The notes beneath the pieces were generated by a model. It ran no database searches. It had not been told where the DNA came from and saw only the letters and a list, made by a program, of their open reading frames with translations. Source: Competibacter_A sp037045685 (lineage in GTDB: Bacteria; Pseudomonadota; Gammaproteobacteria; Competibacterales; Competibacteraceae). Taken from it: DNA of 64,000 bases. The DNA lies in assembly GCA_037045685.1 (NCBI GenBank), contig JBAOII010000023.1:124001-188000 (forward strand), given 5' to 3'. Of this stretch, positions 54,211-63,379 are shown piece by piece. Numbering within the stretch: position 1 is the first letter of the stretch; each line of letters starts with the position of its first letter. The translations under genes and the position numbers were made by a program.

Positions 54211-54237
54211 CCCGGAGGGGGTCCCCTCCGGGTTTTT
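54211..54237 (+). terminator. Intrinsic terminator of aceA
   Basis: CCCGGAGGGG (54211-54220) pairs with CCCCTCCGGG (54223-54232) around GT, followed by TTTTT. Confidence 0.9.
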
Positions 54238-54300
54238 GCCGTTGGAACACGTTAAAATAAGCCCCGCTTTCTGAACGAACAGCCATCTTAAGGAGCAGCC

Positions 54301-55899
54301 GTGAGCCTCAATCTGCCTGCTGGCGTGCAAGTGAACGCCCCGATTCATCCCCGTTTCGACGAGATTCTCACCCATGACGCTCTGGCTCTGGTGGCCAAGC
54401 TGCACCGCGCTTTCGAGCCGCGCCGTCAAGAGTTGTTGAAAAAGCGCGTCGAGCGCCAAGCGCGCATCGATGCTGGCGAGATGCCCGATTTTCTGCCGGA
54501 AACCCGGCACATACGCGAAGGCGACTGGAAAATCGCGCCGCTGCCCAAGGCGTTGGAACGGCGCCGCACCGAAATCACCGGCCCGGTCGAGCGCAAGATG
54601 ATCATCAACGCCTACAACTCCGGCGCCGATTCTTACATGACCGACTTCGAGGATTCCAACAGCCCCAACTGGTATAACCAGATTCAGGGCCAGGTCAATC
54701 TGTTCGACGCCATTCGCCGCAAACTCAGCTTCGTCAACGAAGTGGGCAAGGAATACAAGCTCAACGACACCATCGCCACGCTGCAAATTCGCCCACGCGG
54801 CTGGCATCTGGACGAAAAACACGTTTTGGTGGACGGGCAGCGCGTTTCCGGCGGTATCTTCGATTTCGGCCTGGTGTTCTTCCACAACGCCAAAGAGCAG
54901 ATCGCCCGTGGCGCCGGCCCGTTCTACTACCTGCCGAAGATGGAAAGCCATCTGGAAGCCCGCCTGTGGAACGACATCTTCGTGATGGCGCAAAACGAAC
55001 TGGGCGTTCCGCAAGGGACCATCAAGGCCACCGTGCTGGTCGAAACCATCCTCGCCACCTTCGAGATGGAGGAAATCCTGTACGAGCTGCGCGAGCACTC
55101 CGCCGGCCTCAACGCCGGCCGTTGGGACTACATCTTTAGCTGTATCAAAAAGTTCAAGAAGAACAAAAATTTCTGCTTGGCCAATCGCGGCGCGATCACC
55201 ATGGAGGTGCCGTTCATGCGCTCCTACGCGCTGCAACTGGTCAAGATTTGCCACAAGCGCGGCGCCCCGGCGATGGGCGGCATGTCGGCGCTGATCCCGA
55301 TCAAGGACGATCCGGCCGCCAACGAGAAGGCGTTGGCCGGCATCCGCCACGACAAGACCCGCGACGCCAACGACGGTTTCGACGGCGGCTGGGTGGCCCA
55401 TCCCGGCCTGGTGCCCATCGCCCACGAGGAATTCGTCAAGGTGCTGGGCGACCGGCCGAACCAGTGGGAAAAGCAGCGGGATGAAACGTTCACCGCCAAG
55501 GATTTCCTGAACTTCCAGCCCGAGCAGCCCATCACCGAGACCGGCCTGCGCAACAACATCAACGTCGGCATCCACTATCTGGGTTCTTGGCTGGCCGGCA
55601 ACGGCTGCGTGCCGATCCACAACCTGATGGAAGACGCCGCCACCGCCGAGATTTCCCGCTCGCAAGTCTGGCAATGGGTGGTCAGCCCCAAAGGCGTGCT
55701 GGACGATGGCCGCAAGGTCACCGCCGAACTGGTGAAGGGCCTGATTCCCGAGGAACTGGCGAAGGTCAAGGCGACCGTCACCGCGCAAGGCGAAGACACC
55801 GCGACCTACGATCAGGCCGCCGGTATCTTCGAGAAAATGTCCCTGTCGGCCGATTACCCCGAGTTCCTGACCTTGCCGCTGTACGAGGCGATGGATTAA
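54301..55899 (+). CDS. aceB: Malate synthase A
   Basis: Second enzyme of the glyoxylate shunt: glyoxylate plus acetyl-CoA to malate. The 532-residue protein is read from a GTG with AAGGAG upstream. It shows MTDFEDSNSPNWYNQIQGQ, IATLQIRPRGWHLDEKHV, FYYLPKMESHLEARLWND and IKATVLVETILATFEMEEIL, plus the signature region FCLANRGAITMEVPFMRSYA. Length and domain order match the A form rather than the longer GlcB. It follows aceA as a partner gene. Confidence 0.97.
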   Translation: MSLNLPAGVQVNAPIHPRFDEILTHDALALVAKLHRAFEPRRQELLKKRVERQARIDAGEMPDFLPETRHIREGDWKIAPLPKALERRRTEITGPVERKMIINAYNSGADSYMTDFEDSNSPNWYNQIQGQVNLFDAIRRKLSFVNEVGKEYKLNDTIATLQIRPRGWHLDEKHVLVDGQRVSGGIFDFGLVFFHNAKEQIARGAGPFYYLPKMESHLEARLWNDIFVMAQNELGVPQGTIKATVLVETILATFEMEEILYELREHSAGLNAGRWDYIFSCIKKFKKNKNFCLANRGAITMEVPFMRSYALQLVKICHKRGAPAMGGMSALIPIKDDPAANEKALAGIRHDKTRDANDGFDGGWVAHPGLVPIAHEEFVKVLGDRPNQWEKQRDETFTAKDFLNFQPEQPITETGLRNNINVGIHYLGSWLAGNGCVPIHNLMEDAATAEISRSQVWQWVVSPKGVLDDGRKVTAELVKGLIPEELAKVKATVTAQGEDTATYDQAAGIFEKMSLSADYPEFLTLPLYEAMD

Positions 55900-56123
55900 C
55901 AGGAGGTACTGTTTAGCCCGTCTGAATTTCGGGTGTTGCCGACTCGGCACGCTCGGTCCGATCTCTCGGTTCCTGGCCGGTAAGCGCCGATTGGGCGGAT
56001 TTTTCTTCGGGCGGGGCGGTTGGCACGGCCAGCCGCAGGAGACAAGCCCCGAGCGATTCGGGGCCTTGCGGTCGGAGATGAGTCGGGCAGCTTCGATGCG
56101 GTTTTTACAAGCTCTCCGCAGTC
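55900..56123. other. Intergenic region after aceB
   Basis: About 220 bases without a gene. GCCCCGA (56046-56052) pairs with TCGGGGC (56058-56064), a small hairpin with no U-tract. Nothing else was recognised. Confidence 0.4.
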
Positions 56124-56153
56124 CCCCTCGCCCCCGAGCGGGCGAGGGGTTTT
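56124..56153. terminator. Terminator between aceB and the NDUFA9-like gene
   Basis: CCCCTCGCCC (56124-56133) pairs with GGGCGAGGGG (56140-56149), followed by TTTT on the plus strand. The two flanking genes converge on it. Confidence 0.8.
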
Positions 56154-56162
56154 CGGGCTTCC

Positions 56163-57113
56163 TCAGTCGCGGCGAGCGGTTTCGCGCAAGGCGTCGTATT
56201 TCCGGCGCTGGGTCTTGCCGGCGAAGTAAATGGGCATGATGCTCTCGACCGACTGCGGGGTGATGCCCAGCGCTTCCAGTCCGTTGCAGCCGCAGACGCT
56301 ATCGACTTGCAGCGACAGATAGTTGTCGGTGGTGAAAATTTTCACCGGCAATAGCCCCAGAATCTTGGCTTGCATCCGCGCCAGCGAGTCCGGCAAACCG
56401 ACCACCAGCCGTTTCAGGCCCAACATCCGGGCGATGTCCTCGACCACTTCCTTGAAGGTATACACGCGCGGGCCGCACAATTCGTAACTCTGGCCGATGG
56501 TCGCCTCGTTCTCCAGCGCCACCTCGAAGGCTTGGGCGACGTCGCCGACGTAGACCGGGGCGAAGCGGGCGTTCGGGCAAGCCAGCGGCACGACCGGGAA
56601 CGTCTTGAGCATGTTGGCGAATTGGTTGTAAAAATTGTCGTCGGGCGCGAAGATGATCGACGGTTTGAAGCCGGTCACCGCCAAATCCTGCGCCCGCATC
56701 ACCACCTGTTCCCCTTCGCCCTTGGTGAGCAGGTACTGGCTGGGTCCCTTGGCGGCGTCGGCGTGCAGGGCGCTCATGTGCAGCAGGCGCTTGACTCCAA
56801 CCGCTTGACAGGCCGCGATGATCTTGGCGGGCAGTTCGGCGTGAACGGCGCGGAAGCTTTGGTTGGGATACTCGTGCAGGATGCCGACCAGATTGATGAC
56901 GGCGTGGCAACCCGAGAAATTTTCCAAGAGCACGGTGGGATCGTGGATGTCCGCTTCGGCCAGATCGGCGCCCGGCAGCACGGCGATGTCCCGGTGCCGC
57001 TGCGGATGTCGCGTCAGCACCTTGACTTGATACCCACGGTTGGCCAGTCGCGCGACCAGATGCCGGCCGACGAAACCCGTTCCACCCAGCACGCAGATTT
57101 TTTGAATTTTCAT
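56163..57113 (-). CDS. NAD(P)-binding protein of the NDUFA9 / atypical SDR family
   Basis: A 316-residue Rossmann-fold protein: ICVLGGTGFVGRHLVARLAN at the N-terminus, INLVGILHEYPNQSFRAVH, then VKRLLHMSALHADAAKGPSQ YLLTKGEGE and VGDVAQAFEVALE. It matches the complex I NDUFA9-like and atypical SDR group. The Tyr/Lys pair (YLLTK) is present. The substrate is unknown. The start at 57113 (MKIQKICVLGG) is chosen because the nucleotide-binding motif begins immediately after it; an upstream in-frame start at 57206 is not conserved. Confidence 0.88.
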   Translation of the reverse strand: MKIQKICVLGGTGFVGRHLVARLANRGYQVKVLTRHPQRHRDIAVLPGADLAEADIHDPTVLLENFSGCHAVINLVGILHEYPNQSFRAVHAELPAKIIAACQAVGVKRLLHMSALHADAAKGPSQYLLTKGEGEQVVMRAQDLAVTGFKPSIIFAPDDNFYNQFANMLKTFPVVPLACPNARFAPVYVGDVAQAFEVALENEATIGQSYELCGPRVYTFKEVVEDIARMLGLKRLVVGLPDSLARMQAKILGLLPVKIFTTDNYLSLQVDSVCGCNGLEALGITPQSVESIMPIYFAGKTQRRKYDALRETARRD

Positions 57114-57319
57114 ACTCTTGCCTGTTCCTCGCTGTTCTTTTGTCGCCCGAGGCGGACGGATATCACGGAATGGGTGATCGGTGTGGGGACATGCCCGGTA
57201 ATCCACACCTACAATAAGCGCTTGACGCGAGCGCGCGGCGCTGTTTCGACGCGAAATTTACCATACATCCGTCGCGAGCTTCTCTCCGCAAACGCTTCGA
57301 CTCTTAGGATAACCCGATC

Positions 57320-58120
57320 TTGGAAGCCATTTTACCGACTCTGTCTTTCTATTTGGTGTTGGGGGCGTTCGCCGGCATCATGGCGGGCCTGCTCGGCGTG
57401 GGCGGCGGACTGATCATCGTGCCGGCGCTGGCCTGGATTTTTCACCAGCAGTCCATCAGCGATGCCGTGATCATGCATCTGGCCATCGGCACCTCGCTGG
57501 CGACCATCGTCGTGACCTCCATTTCCTCGGTGCGCGCGCACCATCGCCGGGGCGCCGTGCTGTGGCCGACGTTTTGGCAATTGACGCCCGGCATCGTCGT
57601 CGGGGCATGGCTGGGGGCGGCGGTCGCCGACGTCTTGTCCAGCCATGCCTTGCAAAAGGTGTTCGCGATTTTCGTGCTGGGCATGTCGGCGCAGATGGGT
57701 TTCGGCGCCAAGCCGGCGCCGCACCGCGATCCGCCTGGAACGGCCGGGATGTTGGCCGTCGGCGGCGTGATCGGCGCGGTGTCGGCCATCGTCGGTATCG
57801 GCGGCGGCTCGCTGACCGTGCCGTTCCTGACTTGGTGCAACGTCTCGATCCGTCAGGCGGTGGCAACCTCGGCGGCCTGTGGCTTGCCCATCGCGCTGGC
57901 CGGTTCGGTCGGCTTCGTCGCGACCGGCCTGAACGCATCCGGCCTGCCGAATTGGAGTCTGGGTTACATCTACGGTCCGGCACTGGTCGGTATCGCCTTT
58001 GTCAGCATGCTGTTCGCGCCGCTGGGCGCGAAATTTGCTCACACTTTGCCGACCGGGGCCTTGAAAAAGGTATTCGCCATTTTTCTGGCGCTGGTCGGTC
58101 TCAAGATGTTGCTGAGCTAG
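57320..58120 (+). CDS. TauE/SafE-family anion permease
   Basis: A 266-residue inner-membrane protein with about eight hydrophobic segments, read from TTG. It has the family glycine-rich repeats FAGIMAGLLGVGGGLIIVPA and VIGAVSAIVGIGGGSLTVPF, one per half. The C-terminal GALKKVFAIFLALVGLKMLL is typical. Family members export sulfite or other organosulfur anions, but no sulfur gene is adjacent. AGGAT lies 9 bases upstream. Confidence 0.9.
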   Translation: MEAILPTLSFYLVLGAFAGIMAGLLGVGGGLIIVPALAWIFHQQSISDAVIMHLAIGTSLATIVVTSISSVRAHHRRGAVLWPTFWQLTPGIVVGAWLGAAVADVLSSHALQKVFAIFVLGMSAQMGFGAKPAPHRDPPGTAGMLAVGGVIGAVSAIVGIGGGSLTVPFLTWCNVSIRQAVATSAACGLPIALAGSVGFVATGLNASGLPNWSLGYIYGPALVGIAFVSMLFAPLGAKFAHTLPTGALKKVFAIFLALVGLKMLLS

Positions 58121-58225
58121 ACAGGATCATTGGTTAATTCTGATTGATTAAATGATCAAACTGCAAGAAAAAATCAGACTGCAAGGAATGCTCTTTCGAA
58201 ATTTATTCTTGATCGGGGAAAATTC

Positions 58226-61200
58226 ATGCGATTGTTAAAATTACGAAACCGGAGTCTGGGAGTCAAACTGACCATCGCTTTTCTGCTGATCGGCGTACTG
58301 CCAACCTCGACCGTCGGCCTTATCGCATTGACCACCGCCACCGATTCGCTCTCGCGGCAGGCTTTTCAACAACTGGAAAGCGTCCGCGAACTCAAGAAAA
58401 AGCAGATTGAGAACGTGTTTAACCAGTCGCGCAAGGATATGAGCGCGCTCGTTGACATGCAAAGCCAAATTCGAGCCTCTGCTCTGAAAGACATCGAAAA
58501 TGTTTTGAAAGGAACGCGCGCCCAAATCGAGAGTTTTTTCCAGAAGCGATTCTCCAATATCGCGTTTCTGGCGCGCGATCTCGAAGTCGCCAACGCGCTG
58601 ACGGCCTTCGCCGCCGCTTTCGAGCCACAGGGGACCAAAAACGACAACCAAAATTGGATCGTCGCCGCCGACCGATACGGTTCCTCTTTGCAAGTCGAGG
58701 CGAGCAAGTACGGTTTCGAGGATTTGCTGTTGATCGGCAAAAACGGTCACGTCGTCTATAGCAATGCGGGCGAAGCGGATTTGGGCCTTGATCTCACCGC
58801 AGAAAAGCTAAGAAACAGCGCGCTCGGCAAGGTGTTTCAAGAAGGGCTGAGGGATTTTGTCTTGCGGGATTTTCAACCTTATTCCATCGCTGGCGGCCAA
58901 CAGTACATGCTGCTTGGAATGCCCATCGTCCGCGATAGCGAAACCCTGGGCGTGCTGGTGGCGAAACTATCCCCCGATTCTCTCAACGACATCGCGCACC
59001 AGCGGCAAGGGTTGGGCAAGACCGGCGAAATTTATCTTGCCGGCAAATTCGACGAGCGCGTTTCTTTCCGCAGCGATCTGATGACGATGGGCGATGGCAA
59101 GTACGTGACGGGTTATGATATTACGGAAGCCGCCCCACCTTACTTGACGCAGGCATTGTCCGGCCAAAAAGCCAGCGGTATCTTTGCCGATTCCGAGGGC
59201 CATCCCGTCATCGTGGTCGCCAACCCGTTGGCCGTGCGCGGTTTGCTGTGGGCGATAGTCGTCAAGGCGAATCTCGAAGAAGCCCTGGTTCAAACCCAGA
59301 AGGGAGAACAGAAGGATACGCTGACCAAATACGCCGGCCAAATGGGCGTGGGCGATCTGTTGATGGTTTATCCCAACGGTCAGGTTTATTACAGCGTGGC
59401 CAAGGGAAAAGAGCTTGGCACCAATCTGTTCATGGGACCTTACAAAGATTCCGGGCTGGCCAAAGTGTTCCAAAAGGTGTTGAAGGTGCCCGGCTTTCAG
59501 TTTCAGGATTTCGAGCCGTATGCGCCGAGCGACAATCAGCCGATCGCATTCGTGGCGCAGCCCGTCATGGACGGCGATGTGATCGAATACGTGCTGGCCG
59601 CGCGGCTGGCGCTCGGCGATATCAACGCCATCATGCACCAGCGCGAGGGCATGGGCAGCACGGGCGAAACCTATCTGGTCGGTTCCGACAAACGGATGCG
59701 TTCGGACTCATTTCTGGACCCGAAAAGCCGTTCGGTGCAGGCTTCGTTCGCCGGGAGCATCGACAAGAACGGCGTGGATACGGAAGCCTTGCGCAAGGCG
59801 TTGGCGGGCGAGACCGGCGCTCGCTTTCTCCCCGATTATCGGGGCAATCCCGTGTTGTCGGCTTACGCGCCGATCAAAATCGGGGACACGGTCTGGGCGT
59901 TGATCGCCGAGATCGGAAAAGCCGAAGCGTTCGCGGCGGTCGACAAACTGTGGTGGCTGACGGGTATCGTGCTGCTGGTCGCGGTCGGCGCCATCGCGTT
60001 GATCGCCTGGCTGGTGACGCGCGGAATCACTCGGCCGTTACGCGCGGCGGTGGTGGCGTCCAATCGGATAGCCGGGGGAGATTTGACGGTGGAGGTCGAG
60101 GCGGGCTCCCGGGACGAAACCGGCCAGTTGTTGGCGGCCATGCAAACCATGGCCGCGCGCTTGAAAGACATGGTCGGCCAGGTCACCCAAGCCACCGACC
60201 ATGTGAGTTCCACCGCCGCCGAGATCGCCCAGGGCAGCGCCGACCTGAGCCAGCGCACCGAAGAGCAGGCATCGGCGCTGGAGGAGACCGCCTCCAGCAT
60301 GGAAGAGCTGACCTCCACGGTCAAGCAGAGCGCCGACAACGCCGGGCAGGCCAACCAGCTCGCCGCCGCTGCCCGCGCCCAGGCCGAACAGGGCGGGCAG
60401 GTGGTGGAACAAGCGGTGTCCGCCATGGGCGCCATCCATCAGAGCAGCAAGAAAATCGCCGACATCATCGGGGTGATCGACGAGATCGCCTTCCAGACCA
60501 ACCTGCTGGCCCTGAACGCCGCCGTGGAAGCGGCCCGAGCGGGCGAACAAGGGCGCGGTTTCGCGGTGGTCGCCGGGCGAGGTCCGCAAGCTGGCCCAGC
60601 GCAGCGCCGACGCCGCCAAGGAGATCAAGGCGCTGATCGGCGACAGCGTCAACAAGGTCGCCGACGGCGGCAAGCTGGTCGAACAGTCCGGCCACACGCT
60701 GCAAGAGATCGTCACCGCCATCAAGAAGGTGAGCGACATCGTGGCCGAGATGGCCGCCGCCGCCCGCGAGCAGGCCGGCGGCATCGAGCAGGTCAACAAA
60801 GCCATCTTGCAGATGGACCAGGTCACCCAGCAGAACGCGGCCCTGGTCGAGCAGACCGCCGCCGCCAGCCACTCGATGGGAGACCAGGCCCGCGAGCTGC
60901 AACGGCTGATGGGCTTTTTCAAGCTGGATGACAGTGCGACAGATTCGGATCGCTTCGGTGAGGGTGGGCGAGTCGATATCCGGCCGGATTCGTCGCGACC
61001 GATTGCCGGGCAATCCTTGGCCGACGAATCTGAGGTGACGGTCGCGTCGCGAAAAGATAATCGCGAAAGCGCGTTAGCGCAGCGTCCGCTCGGCGGCAAT
61101 GCCGGCAAGACCGCGTTTATCGAATGGAGCGATGAATTGAGCGTCGGCGACGCCGAGATCGACCGGCAACACCGAAAACTGGTCGATATGATCAATACCC

Positions 61201-61511
61201 TGCATCGGGCGATGTTGGACCAAAGTGCGCGGGATGTGGTGGGAAGCCTGCTCGACGGGTTGATCGCGTATACCCAGGAGCATTTCGGTTACGAAGAAGA
61301 GCGGATGCGAGCTTGCCGTTTTCCGCATTTCACCGAGCACCGAGCCCTGCACGCCGACCTGCTCGGCAAAGCCGGGGCGATGCACGACAAGCTGAACAGA
61401 GGTGAGAAAGTCAAATATATGGATTTAATGAGATTTCTTAAAGATTGGCTGATCAATCACATCATGAAAAGCGACAAGCGATACGCTCCTTACCTTCGGG
61501 AACATGGATGA
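58226..61511 (+). CDS. Methyl-accepting chemotaxis protein with C-terminal haemerythrin domain, frameshifted
   Basis: A ~1094-residue receptor after repair. It has an N-terminal transmembrane helix (LTIAFLLIGVLPTSTVGLIA) and a large periplasmic sensor (~35-570). A second transmembrane helix (IVLLVAVGAIALIAWLV, ~578-596) leads to HAMP and the MCP signalling hairpin (EIAFQTNLLALNAAVEAARA). A haemerythrin domain (~965-1094) ends it: VGDAEIDRQHRKLVDMIN, TQEHFGYEEERM, FTEHRALHADLL and INHIMKSDKRY supply the full diiron ligand set. The sensor holds two similar modules, near residues 210-275 and 425-490. The frame breaks in the GGG at 60575-60577; dropping one G gives VVAGEVRKLAQRSADAA. The haemerythrin end suggests oxygen or redox sensing in the cytoplasm, in addition to periplasmic ligand sensing. 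Confidence 0.88.
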
Positions 61512-61566
61512 GCGGCGGCGCGATGGATCGGGGGCGCCTCGCGCCCCGGTTCGGGGGTGGACGCTG

Positions 61567-62241
61567 ATGTTGGGCACTTTGGCAAACACGGCGGCGGTGG
61601 TGGTCGGCAGCGCGGTCGGCCTGACGGCGGGCTCGCGATTGCCGGCGGGAATCAAGGTGATTCTGATGCAGGCGCTCGGCTTGGCGGTGGTCGCCATCGG
61701 CCTGCGCATGGCGCTGGAAGCCCAGCATGTGTTGCTGGCCATCGGTTGCCTGCTGTTGGGCGGGATCACCGGCGAACTGCTGCGCATCGAGCGGCGGTTG
61801 GAAGGCTTGGCCGAAGCCCTGCGGCAGCGCCTGCGTTCCGATTCCAGCCGCTTTGTCGAGGGCTTCGTCACCGCCACGCTGCTGTATTTGACCGGGGCCA
61901 TGACCATCGTCGGCTCGATCCGGGACGGCACGGTCGGCGATCCCAGCGTGCTGCTGCTGAAGTCGCTGCTGGACGGCGTCGCCTCCATCGCTCTGGCCTC
62001 CTCGCTGGGGATCGGGGTGCTGTTTTCGGCCTTGCCGGTGCTGGTGGTGCAGGGTGGGATCACCCTGTTGGCGGGGCAACTGGCTTTTTTGTCCCAACCG
62101 GCGGTGCTGGACGCCGTCAATGCCGCCGGCGGGCTGCTCATTCTCGGCATCGGCGTCAATCTGCTCGAAATCGGCCGGATTCGGGTCGGCAATCTGTTGC
62201 CGGCGCTGCTCTACGCCATCGTTGGCGCGTTGCTGTTTTAG
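61567..62241 (+). CDS. DUF554 family membrane protein
   Basis: A 224-residue inner-membrane protein with about six hydrophobic segments. It starts MLGTLANTAAVVVGSAVGL, the family N-terminus; an ATG at 61504 that overlaps the receptor stop is possible but adds an unconserved, charged extension. Conserved segments include FVEGFVTATLLYLTGAMTIV and GILGIGVNLLEIGRIRVGN-type C-terminal sequence. Function is unknown. The start lies 55 bases after the receptor stop. Confidence 0.85.
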   Translation: MLGTLANTAAVVVGSAVGLTAGSRLPAGIKVILMQALGLAVVAIGLRMALEAQHVLLAIGCLLLGGITGELLRIERRLEGLAEALRQRLRSDSSRFVEGFVTATLLYLTGAMTIVGSIRDGTVGDPSVLLLKSLLDGVASIALASSLGIGVLFSALPVLVVQGGITLLAGQLAFLSQPAVLDAVNAAGGLLILGIGVNLLEIGRIRVGNLLPALLYAIVGALLF

Positions 62242-62283
62242 GGTGAGATTTATTCGGTCCGCAAAGGTGAATGGGGTAATCGA

Positions 62284-63363
62284 ATGGGCGAATGGCCGAT
62301 AAGGTTATTGCTGGCGATCCTGGGCCTGATCCTCGCCGGATTGACCGGCTGCGATCACGGCAAACCGCCGGAGTCCAAGCCGCCGCAGTTGGCGAAGGAA
62401 CTGGTGTTTTACAGTTGGGCGGAGTATATGCCCCAGACCGTGATCGATGCCTTCGCCAAGGAGTTTGGCGTCAAGGTGATTTATGAGATGTACGACTCCA
62501 CCGAAGCGGCGGCCGAAAGCTTGCGAGCGGGCAAACGATTCGATGTGGCCACGATCGATAACAACTATCTGGCACCCCTGGCGCGGGATGGCCTGATCGC
62601 CGCGCTCGATGACCGCAACATACCGAATTTCAAGAATATCTCCCCCAGTTTTCGCGACTTGATCTTCGATCCGGGCAACCGGCATTCGGTGCCCTACAAC
62701 TGGGGTACCACCAGCTTGCTGGTGCGCGCCGATCGGGTCCAGAAACCCGTCACCCGCTGGGCCGATGCCTGGAATCCCAACTACGCCGGCAAGATCCTCG
62801 CGCGGCCTCTCAAGCACGAGCTGATCGGCATCGCTCTCAAATCGCTGGGCTATTCGATCAATTCCCTGGACCCCGCGCAACTGCAAGCCGCCGAGGAACG
62901 GTTGAGGGCGCTGAAACCTTTGGTGTCGTTCGTGGAGGTCGAGGCCGAAAAAGCGACCGCGAAACTCGTCAGCGGTGAAGCCGTGATGATGATGGGTTGG
63001 ACCGGAGATGGCGTGTATGCCAGCGACAAAAACCCGGCCATCCGCTACGTCTTGCCCGAGGAAGGCGCGCTGCTGTGGGGCGACAGTCTGGTGATTTCGG
63101 CCGCCAGCCCGAACAAATATACCGCCGAGGTGTTCCTGAACTTTCTGCTGCGACCCGAGATCAGCGCCCAAATTGTCAACGACTATTTTTACGCGACCGC
63201 CAACGAGGCCGCTCTGGCGTTTGTTCGCCCGGAGATCCGCGACAATCCGGTGGTGTTTCCCGCCAAGCGGGATTTCGCAAAAGGCGAATGGTACGCCCCG
63301 GTCACCGACGAGATGCAAAAACGCCATGGCGATATCTGGAATCGTTTCCTGAAAGGGAATTAG
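62284..63363 (+). CDS. PotD/PotF-type substrate-binding lipoprotein (copy 1)
   Basis: A 359-residue polyamine-type binding protein: signal with lipobox LTGC (acylated Cys near residue 23), then ELVFYSWAEYMPQTVIDAFA, DVATIDNNYLAPLARDGLI, and VPYNWGTTSLLVR. The motif AVMMMGWTGDGVYA is typical of spermidine/putrescine receptors. The lipidated form anchors it in the membrane. It is followed after 16 bases by a paralogue. No permease or ATPase of the transporter is in view, so it could work with genes beyond 64000 or supply ligand to the nearby chemoreceptor. Confidence 0.88.
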   Translation: MGEWPIRLLLAILGLILAGLTGCDHGKPPESKPPQLAKELVFYSWAEYMPQTVIDAFAKEFGVKVIYEMYDSTEAAAESLRAGKRFDVATIDNNYLAPLARDGLIAALDDRNIPNFKNISPSFRDLIFDPGNRHSVPYNWGTTSLLVRADRVQKPVTRWADAWNPNYAGKILARPLKHELIGIALKSLGYSINSLDPAQLQAAEERLRALKPLVSFVEVEAEKATAKLVSGEAVMMMGWTGDGVYASDKNPAIRYVLPEEGALLWGDSLVISAASPNKYTAEVFLNFLLRPEISAQIVNDYFYATANEAALAFVRPEIRDNPVVFPAKRDFAKGEWYAPVTDEMQKRHGDIWNRFLKGN

Positions 63364-63379
63364 GTGGGTGGGAGAAAAC

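Noticed and set aside
52867..55950. 1027-codon minus-strand ORF across aceA and aceB
   Set aside because: Spans an intrinsic terminator and lies antisense to two strongly conserved enzymes; typical high-GC shadow.
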